Shown here piece by piece: positions 1-15,000 of a stretch of 64,000 nt of DNA. Origin of the DNA: Otis tarda (Eukaryota; Chordata; Aves; Otidiformes; Otididae); NCBI GenBank assembly GCA_026413225.1, contig CM048591.1, forward strand, positions 36,363,803-36,427,802, in the 5' to 3' direction. Each line of letters opens with the position of its first letter. Position 1 is the first letter of the stretch. Under the pieces are notes generated by a model. The model saw only the letters and a program-made list of their open reading frames with translations. It was not told where the DNA came from and did not search any database. The position numbers were made by a program, and so were the translations under genes.

Positions 1-83
1 CTGCTTCACTGCGAAGCGGTGGGAAACCCAAAGCCCACCATCAGCTGGGCTAAGAATGGAGAGGAGGTGAAATACAATGATAG
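1..83 (+). CDS. ADAMTSL1: ADAMTSL1 exon (first half of Ig 1), cut by window edge
   Basis: The frame starts at base 1 and reads [16 protein letters not shown], with the first Ig cysteine (C4) and the core tryptophan (W16). The donor is ATAG|GTAAAA at 84-85. The exon ends two bases into an arginine codon completed by the next exon. Its 5' boundary is outside the window. Confidence 0.93.
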
Positions 84-3000
84 GTAAAATACAATCATAG
101 GTAAAACATATTATTTAACTTTAAGAAAATAATTGATATTTTGACTCTTCAATTTCCATGTTTTACTGCCCGTCAGCCCCACAGACAAAACCCTATTTTG
201 CTGTAGTCTGTTTTCAGAGCAGAAAGAAAGGCTAACACATGTGAAGTGGTAAACAGGGCACTGTAACTCTTCAGCAAGGTCTGGATGCTGGGTCAGTCCA
301 GTGTGGCAGACAGGAGTTTTACTTCTCTTTCAGTAAGTAACAGCTAGTAAGTATATGAAGTTTCACACAAAAAAATTCTAACTTTTGCAGGGGAGGGGAC
401 ACGAAGAGCAAGAATGTATCTCTTGTGGAAATCACATGCAGCAGTCTTAATGAAGACTTGGACCTGTAACATCCCTTTGTTTGGCCTTATTCCTGTGAAA
501 ATATCTTCATGGCCTCCGAAAATTTCATATATAGATTGTCATTGCCAGTGGTTACATCCTGTTGGAATTGTGCTATTAGGGGATTTTTTTTTTTCTCTAC
601 TTATAATGACTGTGATTTCTATAGTACGCTTGAAAGGGAATGGAAGTTACATAAAGTCCACGTGTGGTTAATGCTGGACACTATACTCATGAGAAAACTA
701 CAAGTTTCTCTCACATCATAGAAGCAGCCATGGTGTAGCAACAGGCAGATTCATTTACCTGACAACAAATAGTCTTATGATTTCTGAAATTTTAATTTGA
801 ATTTTTTTTTTAATTTACAATGCCTTTCAACCTTTTTTTTTTTTTCCATTTAGTTTGGCTGACATAGTATTAAATGCTGTGTTGTATTTCTGAATTATCA
901 CGCAACTATGTGTGCTCAAAATTTATATCAGAAAGACTCAGAGAAGTACAGTTTATTTGCCAGTTAGTAGTGTTATTCACTGACAACTCTTCTTTAAAGG
1001 TTGAGGCAGTTTCCACTTTATGAACTTTCTTCTGTACTCATCACTTGTGGTTCCTCCAGGTTGGTGGGTGGAGGAGGAAATGAGCAATACTCTGGGCTGC
1101 AGAGACACTCAGCATCTGTAACTTTGGAGTTAATGGAAGTTTAGAAATCATGGCACATATGAAAACTGGATTGTGGATGTTTTGCTGGGTCCTTAACAGC
1201 AGTATTCTGTTTCTGGCTCAGAGTGCTTTTGCTGGCTGCCAATCAGCTATGTATATGAAAGCCAGAGTTTAAGCAGTCTCGCAGCGTACTGCTGTAAACT
1301 GCACGGCCATCTGCATGTGGTGGTGTTTGGTGTCCTCGAGCTGTCTTTCAGCTCTGCAGCTTGTCTTCTTCATACTTTGCTAGCCACTGAATGGAGAAGA
1401 GAAAACAGTTTTCCAGCCCACCTCTGTCTTAACAGGAATAACAAAATTAATTTAGATGGACCTTTTTGTAGCAGTATCAAAGAGACACAGTTTTGGTGAG
1501 GAAGGTCAGAGAGTTGTGCTGAGGTCCCTCAGCTCATGCCTTACTGAGTATACTGAGATTCTAATTGCATCTAGTTTGTCTTGTGATTTTTGGAGTGTAG
1601 GCTGCTGATTTTAGATTAGGTAATGGCTATCTGTATGTGTATTACCGAATACTGAGATAAAGGCACCCACTTTCATGCATTGTGGCCATGGATTTTGTCT
1701 GGACCAGTGAAAAAAAATGGCTCTATTCCCACTGTCTCCTTCCATGAGCTGTTCCATCCTCTTAAAAGTATTTATTACTCCTACTGGATAGCTCCACTTG
1801 CAAAAATTAACTTCTTTATCTTTAGTCTAGGTACTGTCACAAAAAGATAAAACACAGGCCTCAAAAAAGTGTTGGTTTTCAGTTACTCAGTATAATGAAA
1901 ACATGACACAAAAAGCTGCAGCAGTTGAAAATATCTGTGTGGTTCCAATAGAAGATCCTTGACTTGAGTCACCATGTTCAGCCTGAGTGCATATTTAATA
2001 TGAGTGTCCATACTCTCTCCTAAGTTTAAAGTGTCAGGTTAACACCAGCATGGGTTCCAAGTGCAGTTTCAAAGCCTGCTAGTATCTATACCAAAGTCTG
2101 ATGACTTCTGTAAATGATGGAATATGTTTTATTTCAAAGAAAATTCAGATTAACTTCCTTAGGAATAAATTTTAAAAGTGAAAAATATTCAAAGGATTTA
2201 TGCATTGTTTAGTAAGTCTTCCAAGTATGCTGTCATTTCCATCACTGGGAACCCATTGGTACTTGATAATTCAACTTTTCTAAAACATAAATGTATTTTA
2301 TAAATAGACATGAAGCAGAACATAAACAGTATGTGATACAGGGTTAGGTGTTTGCGAGGTGCCATCTGAATTGGTCACTGATACAGGTCCTTTAAAATAC
2401 ACTTTTGTTTTGGAGACAATGCAGTGTGGATCAACTGAGATAAGACTGATCAAATATTAAGCTGTATTATTTTAAGTCCATAAATGAGATTCTGAAGACA
2501 TGCTGCTGACAGAAAGAGTTGCTACAGCTGGTATTTTTTTCACCACTGACAAGCAACTCAGTACTTAACAAAAATAGTAATCTACGAGCAAATAGGGAAT
2601 CCAGCCAAAATCATTCTATACAAAGAGGGATAATAAAAGATCTGCTTTCAAGAAAAGCAGCTATGCCAAATTGGGACACATAAATAACAAAGAATTATTG
2701 AAAAGAAGAAGACATTAACTTTGATTCTAGAGAAGGACATTAACACTTGGGTTGAAAATATAGGAAGATGGAGCTGCGTTGGAGTTCAATATCTAAAAAT
2801 ATTTGTCCTGTATCTTGAGGTGACTTAAACTGACAAAGAGAGATCTGCATCAGCAGAGCTGATTAACAAGTTATGATCACTTGTGTTTTACAAGGCGCAA
2901 TATTAAACAAGCTTTTTCCTCAACCTGAAGGTGAAGTAAACATTTTAAAAAACTATTTTTAGGGAGTTGTAGATGTTAGTTTGATGTAGGACTGACTAAT

Positions 3001-6000
3001 CAGCCTACATACTATATTTGCACACATGCAGGCAAAACACACACAACTTTTAACTGTTATACACTAGTATAATCTGGGACAAATTCTGAAATTCTAATGA
3101 TTTCCATGTAGAGATTGAAACAGTCAGTGTTGAACTAAAAACTTTACATGTGAGATACTGATGCATGCTAACGCTAGTATTGTAAGTAAAGAAATCTTTT
3201 AGTTGCTGGCACTGTTAGAAGTGGTTAACTAGAAGTCTGCTCTGTTTATGACTAAGTGGTAAGAAAGAAAATATCTTTGAATGCAGAAGTGGGGAGGGAA
3301 TTCTTTCAACCATTGGGGGATTTTTTTGCTGTGCAAGCAAAGATGCAATTTAAAAATGATGAATGTTTGGTTTACAAATGTGCATTTTTCTAGGAACTTG
3401 CAAAACTTGTTTGACAAAAGGCAGCTCTTTCCTTTTATTAGTAATAATTATTATTATTACTTTTAAAAGGTCAAGAAGGAATTTTAACTCTAGATTTTTT
3501 CTGTAATAGATTTTGATGGGTGGCCCTAATCTGGTTTGGTTTAGACATCTACCACCCACAGTGTTGTGCAAGATCAAGTATCTGCTGCTTTTTGGTCCAT
3601 GAGACAAGAGTTTTCATTGAGGGGATGGGAAAGGAAAGAAACTCATCAGTTCCAGGATCTGTGAGCAGACTTTTATTGCATGTGTTTTACAGGCATATCC
3701 CTCCCCCACTTTCACCCTTGTCACTGTCACAGCCTTAATTAAGAGTTTACGTACAACAGCTGCTGAAAGTTGCTGATGAGAAGAGTGAGCCTATGGACTG
3801 AATTCTTGCTTAAATAAGTATACATCAGGACCTGCTGGAATTATGCCACTCTAAAAACCAGACTGTGAAAAGAAGCAGTTCATAAGAGCTCTAAGGCCAT
3901 ATTCAACCCATTTAATCTTGGGCTGTACACTGAGATCATGGCAGGCTCTTTTTACTGGCAAAGGAAAGAAACACTTGGTTCAGCCCAAGGAGTCACTGAG
4001 CATTCCTCTCTGCCTTCACTATTAGAGGAGCTGAGTTTGTACAAACTGCCCAGCAGTCAAAGAATCTGGAGCCTATTTCAGGCTTTGACACTGAGCCTGG
4101 GCTACACTTCACTTCTTTCTGCTTAGCTTCAGCAGGTTTCATGATTTTTTTTTATTTGCAATAATTTGGCATTTCCTTTCCTATTGCTACTCCTGCTTTG
4201 CAGAACTGAGAGACAGGAAGGCTAGGCAACTCATTCAGCATCATACAGGAAGTGACACAGCAGAGGAGGAGGTTTCACCAACCATAGTCAGGTGTCCTAA
4301 GTACTCAGCAATTTTTCTTTATCACACATATTAGCAGTAGAAGAGCTAGGAGTGAGACTAAATGTTAATTTAAGTAATCACATCTCATAGTCTCAAGGGA
4401 AGCCTTTAAATTTCTTCATAGATTTTGAAATACACCTAAAGGCTTGAACTGTAAAAAGAATACCTCAGTGTGAAAACATTCCAGTAAATGTTCATGCACA
4501 CACAAACTAAGAGAATATTACATCTTTCTTTCTGCTTTACTCCAGGATGCTACTTCAGCCTGATGACTCCTTGCAGATTCTAGCACCCGTGGAAGCCGAT
4601 GTGGGTTTCTATGCTTGCAACGCATCCAATGCCCTGGGATCTGATGCTGTCTCCATTGCTGTCACTCTAGCAGGTAATAGTTCACTCTCTGTGATTGCAG
4701 GATGGTCCCTACCACTTGTGTGATTCTGGACAGATATTGTTTGTAGGGGAACAGATGGCTGTGGATGCTGGGTGAGCAAGGTGGGGCAACAGAGGTACAC
4801 TGGTGAAAACACAGACTGCTTGAAGGACTTATTCAGATGTACATTATGCAAGCCTGATAAACACCAGAGCTGAAAAGCTAGCTCCTGGCAGGATCAAGCC
4901 CTGTATCATTTTCGATCCATTGTGGCACAGTCATGGCTGACATTGCTGGCAAAAAGAGGTTTACAAAAAATTAACTTCCATGCTTATATTTCTCTAGTAA
5001 CAGTTGAGTTCTAAAGCAGACTAAATATCCTTTGGTAGTTTAAATTTCAGTTCTAAAGAAAACTCACCTAAATAAAAGCCAAGGGAAATTGGAGGTAGTG
5101 CATGAATCTGGTTTCTTCAAGGTTTGTTGGTAGGCAATGTCAGCAGGCTCACGACCACGTCATGCTAGCAGAAGGACAGAGAAGCAAACATGATTGAGGA
5201 GCTGTTGAGTAAGATGAAGGGACAGGAGACTCAGCTAAGGACTGACGAGGCAGAGAGGTCTTAGAGAAGGAGGATCCTATTTATCACAAAGGCAAAAGGA
5301 ATGCTAGAAAACATTGATTTTTCAGACCTCTCCATTTCATGCTCCAGAACTTGGAAGCATTTGGAGGCCTCCAACATGCAGGCAGTGACCATCAGCTGCC
5401 AGTGTATCCATGTATGATTAGAGGAAGGAATAGCTGTTGATGAACTTGAGTTCTTTACACACAAAACACAGAGAAAATGTCAGGTAAGAGGAGTGTAAAG
5501 AAAATCTAAGTACATAGCAATGGCCATCAGTGAAGCTCTAAAGACCTGTAAATCAACTGGAAAGAGACCTTGTTGGTCCTTTAGAAGAACAGCTGAATCC
5601 TCCAGAGTGGAAAAGTATGATCTGCATCAAAGCTACATATTACATGTAGGCAAAAACAAAGAGACTGATCCTTTTTACACTACTGCAGATCAGGAGTATC
5701 TTTGCTGAATCCCAGACAGCAAGGCAGTGATGCTGCTGCTAAGACAGCATAGTATTTTATAAGGAGCAACTCCACAGTAAACTTCTTGTGTTGCACCAGC
5801 AGGAAGCTGAATATGAAGTTAAAAAATCATCAGTCAAAACTGCTGTTCTGTCCATATTCCTCCAGTGAGTTTAAAAGCCGTAGTCTTTGTACAACATAAT
5901 TTTTGGAGACAATTTTGTGTGAAGCTATAGAAAAATAAACTGAGCATTAGGTATACGTGTGGCACAGGAAGCTATTAGTTTTTTGATTATAATTAATTAT

Positions 6001-9000
6001 CAAGGCTGTAGTTTAACCTTTTTAGATGAATTAATATTCATGCATCCCAGACTGGAGCTGAACTCTGCTTAGGAACTGGTTTACATTTCCATCTCACACC
6101 CAAGGCAAAGAGCTGAACATCTTCTAAAATGAGACCATAAATATCAAAATGAGATGCTGAGCATTTTTGGAAGAAAGCGACAACCTTTTTGGCATAATGG
6201 AAGTACTTTCTAAAAAAAAAAAAAGTAAAGCTGAGACCATATTTATATGGATCAGGAGTGGGGCCGAAAGCTTATTTCATTGAAGAATTTTCTGATTAGT
6301 TTAACACATGCCTGGAAAAAAAAGACAGTGGAATATGCTTCCATTTTCTCAATGGTTTGCTACTCATTTATGGGTTGAACAGCTAACAGACTTTTAATCT
6401 TTTGATGAGATTGTGGAAACTAATCAGTAAAATGAAAGGCTGATGGCTGGCTGAAGAATTTTTCTTTCTTTAGGCTTTGCCACAAAGCATCAAAACTTTT
6501 GGAGGTATTTCAACAATAAAATGTAGTATTTTACTTTGCTATTCTTAGACATTAAAAGGCCCAAAAGAAAAATTTTTAAAATATCAAAAAAAAACCCCAA
6601 ACTGATACAACAGGGATTCCAGATGAAAGACAACTTTTAAAAGACCTGGAAGTATAGATATATGGAGAAATTTATAGTGAGGGCTGAATTAAATTTTCAG
6701 GACTCTCCATGAGCTCAGTGAAACCAAATTCTCCAATTCTTTTTCTCACCTCCATCTTTTCTTTCTTAGTCACCTCCAGATTAACACAGAAATTAAGCCA
6801 GTGGTAGACATTAGCCTAAAAATGCAGCTTCTGTAGGCAAATGATGATATCTGAACTTGTTTTGTATCTGACCAATTATTTAAAAGGGGGCAGGGGAGAA
6901 CAGTGTTTATAGTTTTTTTTTTATAAGGCTTAGTTTGAAAATATAACACTGAGTCAAAAACATCCAAGTCCCATACCATCTAAAGCAGTGTATCATGTTC
7001 TGCCCCTCCTGCCAACGTCCTGCCTGCAGAGAATTTTGGCTGGGGCAGGGGGCTGCCTTAACCCAGCTCTGTCAGCTCTGCTGCTTCACTCTCCTCTCCC
7101 AGAGCTATGCTTGAGTATCTCTGAACTGTTTTGTGTCGTGTAGGCATGCCTTTACAGTGCCCCTACAAACAGAGTTGCAGAACGCTCCTTGAACCCCTGA
7201 TGGTGGATAACTCCATAGCTAATCCCCTACAGGCAGGCACAACGGCAGGGGGAACACCTTGACCCGCTTGCTCGGTGTCACCAGTGTTGGAAGCACACTG
7301 AAAAGAATTTGAAAAGTTTGTTGCAGGCAAAGCAGGTATATCTTTGTTAGAGATAAACAATGTTAATGCATAACACTCTTACTGTACATTTAGATAACAC
7401 AAAACACATTACCTGACAGAAAGGAGTTTGTTTATGTCCCTCATCTTCTTACGCTAGCCATTATGAGAAAACTTTCTGGTTATGCTCTGGTCTTCCCAAT
7501 CCAAGTGTTTCCACTGCAGGTTAAAGAAAACATGATCAATGTTTAGAAACGGCTTGCATGCTGCTTTAAACCTCCTGCACTATTAATGTGCCTGTAGCTA
7601 TCACTCAGGCTTATTTTTCCTTTGGCAAATGGTGGTATTTTGGTTGCAGTACTGGGCACACATCTTGCTGCAGCTTCAATTGCGGTGGTGTTTATTGATT
7701 CAGCTGGTTCTCATATACATCCATATGGCTTTAGGGCTGTTCTGCCTCTGCTCTAACTATGCTTTTTCTTTTTCCAAGACAGCTTTTCCCATGGAATTTG
7801 GTGACACTGTAGTATTATAAAGAGCAGGTGGCCTCATGCTCCAGCATTTTCCCTTACCCATCTGTCCTGTTGTAGGCACTTTCACACAGCATGTCCCAGG
7901 CCATCTGTCCCATGCGAGTCCAGTGTGCTTGGTCTGATGAACTGTGATGCTTCTTTTATACAGGAAAGCCACTGATAAAGGCATCAAGAGCTACCGTGAT
8001 CAACACTGAATTGCCTGCTGTCACTGTTGATATTGGAAGCACAGTGAAAACAATCCAGAGAGCAAATGTTACCATTAACTGCCAGGTTGCAGGTGAGAAA
8101 TTACTTAGTCTCCCATGCAGGTGCCTTTGGCTATAAATTTCTGTGGGGTTCTTTGCTAAATTGGTGTCTCCAGGTGTGGGTGGGTGAAGCTGCAAGGTTT
8201 TCCTTGGACTCAGGCAAACTTCATTGCTTCCATTAATTCTTAACATTGAAATTGTCCTTCTTTTATCAATACCAACAAGAAAAGTATAGTGGCTTCAGAA
8301 AACTGGTCTGGGACAATATGAAAGACATCTTTGTTAGAGATACACAGTATGATGTGGATCCAACAAAACTAATGCACATTCCTACCTGTTGAGGATGTTT
8401 GGTGAGAATATACAAGCATGGACTGACTCATTTCCTCATTGATGGGATTTTCAAATTCCATTCCATTTAGTTCCTTCTTTTCCTGCCAAACTCTGTTTTT
8501 TTCAAATTAAGGGAGTGTTAGTACACTTTTTTTCTGATTTTTCTTTTTTCATCTTGGGAGTGCAGGAATTCAGAGGAATTCTACTGAAACAGGGTTCTCC
8601 CTGAAGCTGTTCTCCAGCCCGAGACTGAATGTCCCTCAGTCTTGCAATGGCAGTTTGCGTCTTTCCAATGGTGACTAAAAAAGTTTTACCTTATCTGCAT
8701 GTTGCAGTCCTACAGCTGTTGGTGGGAACGATTGATTTGGGGAGGAGAAGTGGGGGAAGAAAGAGATCTGGGAACTCTCTAAAGACCCAGGGCCAGACCT
8801 TTGATTCGTTACACTTTCATGCATAGTATGAGGGGGAACAGGGTGGGAAGCGAGCAGCTTATAAACCACAAAGTGAGCCGTACTGAGCGTTACACAAATA
8901 ATCTGCAGTGGAGGCTTGTATGAAGTCCCTTAGACCCTTGCTTGAACTTCTTGGCCCCAGCAGCTACTTTAGATGACTCTAAATAAGCATCTGCACTGCA

Positions 9001-12000
9001 AATATACAAATGTCCTGCTTTCTTTACAAGTCCTGCTCACCTCAAGCGCTTAGTAGTTGTCAGTTTGCCTTTTTCAAGTGCTGCCAACCACACTCCTATG
9101 CAAATTCTTAACTGAAAAGAGTATTTGGCTCAAGTTTCACTATTTGGTCATCTGTCTTTTAGCAAAGCGTTCCCAATAGCTGTACAAACACTAGGTTGGT
9201 ATCCTGATTTATTAATTACTCCTAATGGGATTAATGAAAGAAAAATACAGTATCATTTTTCCTAGTGGTTCATAAAGGAGTAAATTCGGTAATTCTATTG
9301 CCCTCTCGACATAGACACTAGACACTCTCTTGCAATCAGGCTGATGTCCAGTGTCTTTCAAGGAAGAAGGAGATGAAAGTTGTACCCTTTTTCCCCAGGC
9401 CCCTGCATGGCCACCTGCACTGACAGTGTGTGAAAGAGACTAAGTATTATATGAACATAAATTATTTCAGATGTCTTTCTGGGTTCTCTCAGCTGCAGAT
9501 GGAGAGGCCCCACAGATATAGGCAGTGATCGCTGATTTAAGAAGTGCAGCCATTTCCCTTCAGTATAAAGACACCATGAAAAAAAAACAGGCCATGGCTG
9601 AGCAAAGTTGCCACAGCACTTATCGCATCAGAAAACTACAGGAAGGGAGCACAGCATGGTCAGGGGCACAGATTCAGTGTCTTTTCTGAGAGGAAAATAA
9701 TCTCTAGCAATTTTATGAAGCCTATGTACTATGACAATGTATATCCACAATGGAAAATTTTAGCAGTGTCACAGCAGAATCACTGTCTTGTCTCCCCAGA
9801 AGTTTTTTTGCAATCCAATAGCATTACTGTCTATGGGATTCTTCTGTGATACAGAAGAAATTTGCTTAAATCATAATTTTCTTCCTGAGTGTTTATCTTT
9901 TGCTACTGCTTCCTCAGAAAATGTCAGCTATGTTTGACACCAGAGATTAATACTGTTGAAATTATGATAAAGTCATAAACCACAAGCTCTGGGGTTACAC
10001 AGGGAATAAGAGAGTGAGTAATGAGGGCAGAAATATTTTATAGGCACAATAATCCTATTTTCATACAAATAGTGTTAATAATTCAACAGCAATTTTAAAA
10101 AGCTACATAGGGCAAGAGGTCCAGGAACAGAGCGATTTGTATCAGCTATTTCACCTGTGCCTGGAAAATATGCCATCTCATAAAACCTGTTAAAGAACAT
10201 CACAGTAAATATAATTTCCTTCTAATGTAAACATAAATTTTTTGGTTTAGCATAAGGGTTGTGATTATCCAATCTTTTAATGTATTTCTGATCATCTGTT
10301 TAGAATGATCAGTTCTAAGGAGAAGAGTAACGTGCACTGTTGCTTCAGTCAGCAAACATGTTGTATCCTAGTGATCTCTTCACAGTAGATGAACTTTACA
10401 GCTATGCAGTTTGCCAAAGTTCCCTAGGAGGCATTAACAGAGAAATGGTCATCAAGTCATAGTAAGTTAATATGCAATGGTTAATGCAATAACATCTGAT
10501 AATAAAAAAGTGTGAGAATGAAGTGAACATATTTCCAAAGCAAACATATCCAGAAATTGTGTGGAAACCTGTCTAGATTTAAAAACTCTTCACACAGCTT
10601 TGTAACGCTATAGGTTTTTTCCTTCTAGTACTTTCCTTCTAGTCATTTCAGGATGCCCTGAGCCAGCACAGTAAATGAGAGTTGTTCCAGAACAGAATTT
10701 GGTGCCTGTTAATCTCATCATTGTAAGCTGTGTTGCTATCACTGTGCTGTATATGCTTTAGTACAGGAGCATGCATTTATTGGATCTTGATGTCTTGGCT
10801 CATATAAGAACACGTCTTTACTGTGAGTCAGTAGGACAGCAGAATAAATATTTGTAAGAGAAATATTAAGTATGAGGATCCATTATGACATTTTCCAAAG
10901 CTGCTTTTGCTGTCAAGGGACAGAAATATACCCTTGCTGCTGACGGGTGTTGATAAGCCTGGAGAAGGTTTCTTAAAAACAAGAGATAATGAAAGAGAGC
11001 ATTACCAGAGCCTAGGGAGTAATTTTATATTGCTCTTTAACTTCTTATGAAAGGCATAAGCACTGTCAAAATCTCTGTTCTGAGCTGAAATCTGTAGATA
11101 TTAGCTGTAAGACAAGGGAAAATAAAATCATCCTGGATGCATTAGAGTTTAATTGGCCCCTGATATGAATTACATCAGGATGAAACTCTGTTTTGGTTAT
11201 ATCACCAAGATGGTGGTGTGGTTTTGTTCAAGCTTGAAAATCAGCCTTATTTCACTTGACATAAGTTTGCCGATTTGTCTATAGAGGTGAAAGAATATTT
11301 TTAAGCACAATTAGGTGATTGTGGTCAATCCCAGACTTCTCCAAAACTAATCCTAAGGGAACTCCCATCCAAAAGTCACTCAGGATTCTTGCAGATGCCT
11401 GTGACTTCCAGCTGGAGGATTTTCTCCAAGCTTCAGAAAGCCAGCAGGATTTCTGGTGTGGGCAATTTGATTGCTGTGAGCAATTTCACTTCCAAATAGG
11501 ACGTGGGAGCAACTTGGGTGACATCAGTATCACTAGGAAGCTTTCTGTTGACTTCAGCACTTAAATTATGCAGATATTCATTCAGATACCAGAAGCCTCA
11601 ATCAATCTGGCCCAAGCTGTTACTGAAAATACAGTTGGACATGAAAGAAGGAACCAATTTTAAAAATCTAGTTCTTAGGGCATTTCTCCACAGTATCCTT
11701 CAGGCCATAAAACTTCTGATAGAGGCACCTGCCCACAAAGTGTCATGTACCATTGGTCACTGTTGAGTCAGAACAGATCTGGAAGACTGACTTAAAATAT
11801 ATTACCACCCTGCCCTATATATCCTTCTCTCTCTGATGGTTCAGCTTGCAGCTTCTTCAACTGTCCTAAACATTCCTTCCTTCTTTATTTCATCTATATG
11901 CTTGAGGTTATATTTTTCTAGTTCTTACCTTGCTTTATAGCCCATGTTTCTTCTTCAGCTATACCACGTTCTGACATGCAAGTCACTATTTCAAGAATAT

Positions 12001-15000
12001 TGTGCCATTGGAAACAAGTCACCACTGCTAGATCCTTGTATTGCTATGCTTCCTTTCCCCAAAAGCTCCTGGTTTAGCAAGATTATCTTGATTGACACGC
12101 ATAGTTCTGCTTGCTGTATATTCCACATCATAGCCTTTTTGTGATGGATACAAGCACAGTGATGGAGGGGAAAGCTGAAGAAGAATAAACTTGGGTAACT
12201 ATTCACCACCTGAAGTCTTGCCTGCGCAGCAAAGTGGGTTTTGTTTCCAGCTGGCACCTCTCGGAGTTTCAGTCCTGTGATTGTTTCTGCAAGGCAAACA
12301 CAGTGAGCCCTCTGTCCTCTGTTTACCCACCAAAACTGATGGAAATGCTCTTGCTACCCCTTGTGGCAATGCTGCGCAATGATGTTCGCTCATCCGTGTG
12401 CCCACTGCCTCCTATTCCTGTGGAATAATAGGTGGAAACAAAGGAAAATGAAACTGCTGCTCACTGACATGTACTGCTTGTCTTCTCTAAAGCAAATCAT
12501 AGGAACAGCTGTACAAATTAGTTTCAAACAATCTTCTGTTAGTGTGGAAAATTCACATTAAAGACAGAGGAAAAGCCCACCTTGTAGAGTAGTAGTCAGG
12601 AAAAGATTTTCGTGGAGCTGCTGGACATTTTGTAGGTACAATGCACCTTTCCGATACTTAACAGAAATACCTCAACAGTAAGGGGTCTGACGTTTAACCC
12701 CTTGTTGCTTCTTCTGCTCGTAAAGTGTATACAAGAGGAATCTAACTTTCTGGACTAAGACTATCTGAGCAGCAAGTAGCAAATTAGTTTTGTCTATCTC
12801 TCTGTATTTTTTATTTATGTTATTTGAATCCCTGCTTTTGAGGACTGTGGTCATATGAAATCCTTATTGTTCCTTTCGCTTCTTCATTACCCTTCTCAGC
12901 GCTCCTCATCCCTTCCTATTTCTCCATTATTTACATTTATTATGCAAATAATGGGAGGTGATTCTGCCCCTCTACTCTGCTCTTGTGAGAACGCACGTGG
13001 AGTACTGCATTCAGCTCTGGAGCCCCCAGCGTAAGAAGGACATGGAGCTGTTGGAGTGAGTCCAGAGGAGGGCCACAAAGATGATAAGAGGGCTGGAGCA
13101 CCTCTCCTGTGAGGACAGGCTGAGAGAGTTGGGGCTGTTCAGTCTGGAGAAGAGAAGGCTCCAGGAAGATCTTAGAGCGGCCTTCCAGTGCTTAAAGGGG
13201 GCCTAAAAGAAAGATGGAGAGAAACTGTTCAGTAGGGCCTGTTGTGATAGGATGAGGGGTAATGGCTTTAAAATAGAGGGAGGTAGATTCAGACTGGATA
13301 TAAGGAAAATTTTTTTTACAATGAGGGTGGTGGAACATTGGAACAGATTGCCCAGAGATGTGGTAGATGCCCCATCCCTGGAAACATTCAAGACCAGGTT
13401 GGATGAGGCTCTGAGCAACCTGATGTAGTTGGAGATGTCCCTGCTTCTTGCAGGGGGGTTGGACTAGATGACCTTTAAAGGTCCCTTCCAATCCTAACTA
13501 TTCTATGATTCTATGATTTATCTTCCCTTATTTTCAATAAAAGCTTGAAAGCTTGTGGTGGTTTAGCCCGGATCACCACATTTTCTCACTCACCCTCCCC
13601 CTACCCAGGGGGAGAGAAATTGGGAAGAAAGGAAAACTCATGGGTTGAGATAAAAACAGTTTACTAAAATACTAAAAACTACAAAAATAACATAAGGATA
13701 TTAATATATACAAAATATACAAAATGAACAATGTACGATTTCTCACCACCGAATGTCCAAATGACCGATGCAGCCCGACCCGAGCAGCAATCACGGAAAC
13801 AACACCGAGCAGCAAGCAAAGTCGGGGAGAGCAAGCTAGTAAGGTAGAGGGAACGATGCCAGCAAGCAAGGGAGAAGAAAAGGATGCCAAGGGTGCCCAA
13901 ACAGATACCCAAATGGAATGGATGTCAGAAAAGAATGTCCCCTCCCATGGGCAACCCCCACTTATATACTGAGCATGACATTTATGGCATGGAATACTCT
14001 CTTTGGCCTGTTTGGGTCAATTATTCTGTCTGTCTTTCGCCCAGCTTGCTGCATCTGCACGTTAACGAGACTTTAACACGACGTGGAAAGCCAGACAGTG
14101 TCCTTGGTCTCATTAACAACAACTCGTATCATCAGAGTGTTTTTATCAACATTCTTCACACATGAAATCCAAAACACACCGGCTACTGAGAAGAAAATTA
14201 ACTCCATCCCTGCTGAAACCAGGACAAAGCTCTACCCAGTTGTAGTCTTCAAAACAAATAAAGAATACGAGCTCTGATTGAAACTGGAGAAAGCTTTATA
14301 ATTTTATAATCTTATGATTGTTTATTTTTGAGGTACATTTCTTGATATTTTCATGCCTAAGTTTGGCAATAGCCGTAATGTGAAAATCTGTGCATCGCAA
14401 GTAGCTTAAACTGCAGGAAAGAGTGGATCATCCCTTTACTAGGGTGACACTAGGAGGACAAGTGCTGAGGTGTGAGTGTTTTTCCATCTTGGGGACTGCA
14501 GAAATGCAGGAGTCTCCATTTTCTCTCCTTTGCTCTCCAAAGCTCACCTCTCAAACTTCCTTTCTTCTCAATGGAAACACAATACACACACAGCCTTGAA
14601 TAAACTCAAGAGCTGAGGTTGTTTGCTGTCCAGTGGTTGTCTGAATTCCCTTGAGGACTCTGCCTAGATGCTCTGGAAAAAATCAGAGTGAGGTTTTAAG
14701 TGGTGGTCAGCCCACCCATGCCACATAGGTCAAAGAGCAGCAAACAGATGGAGAGCTGTGTACTGGTCCTGTCCCAGTGGGTAGGGTCAGAAGCAGGCCA
14801 ACAGCCCACCCTTTTAAAAAAGCTGAGTTGCAGGAACACAAACAAGGGTAAGCCTTTGGAAAACAGCATCATAGACAGGAATGATTAGTTCTCTGGGTAT
14901 GTCGTGAAGAGTCCACATCAGAATATGCTATTTACCATCAGACAAAGGTGAGAAAACCCTGCAGTATTTTACAGCCTGCTTCCTGCTACTTTCTGAGTGT

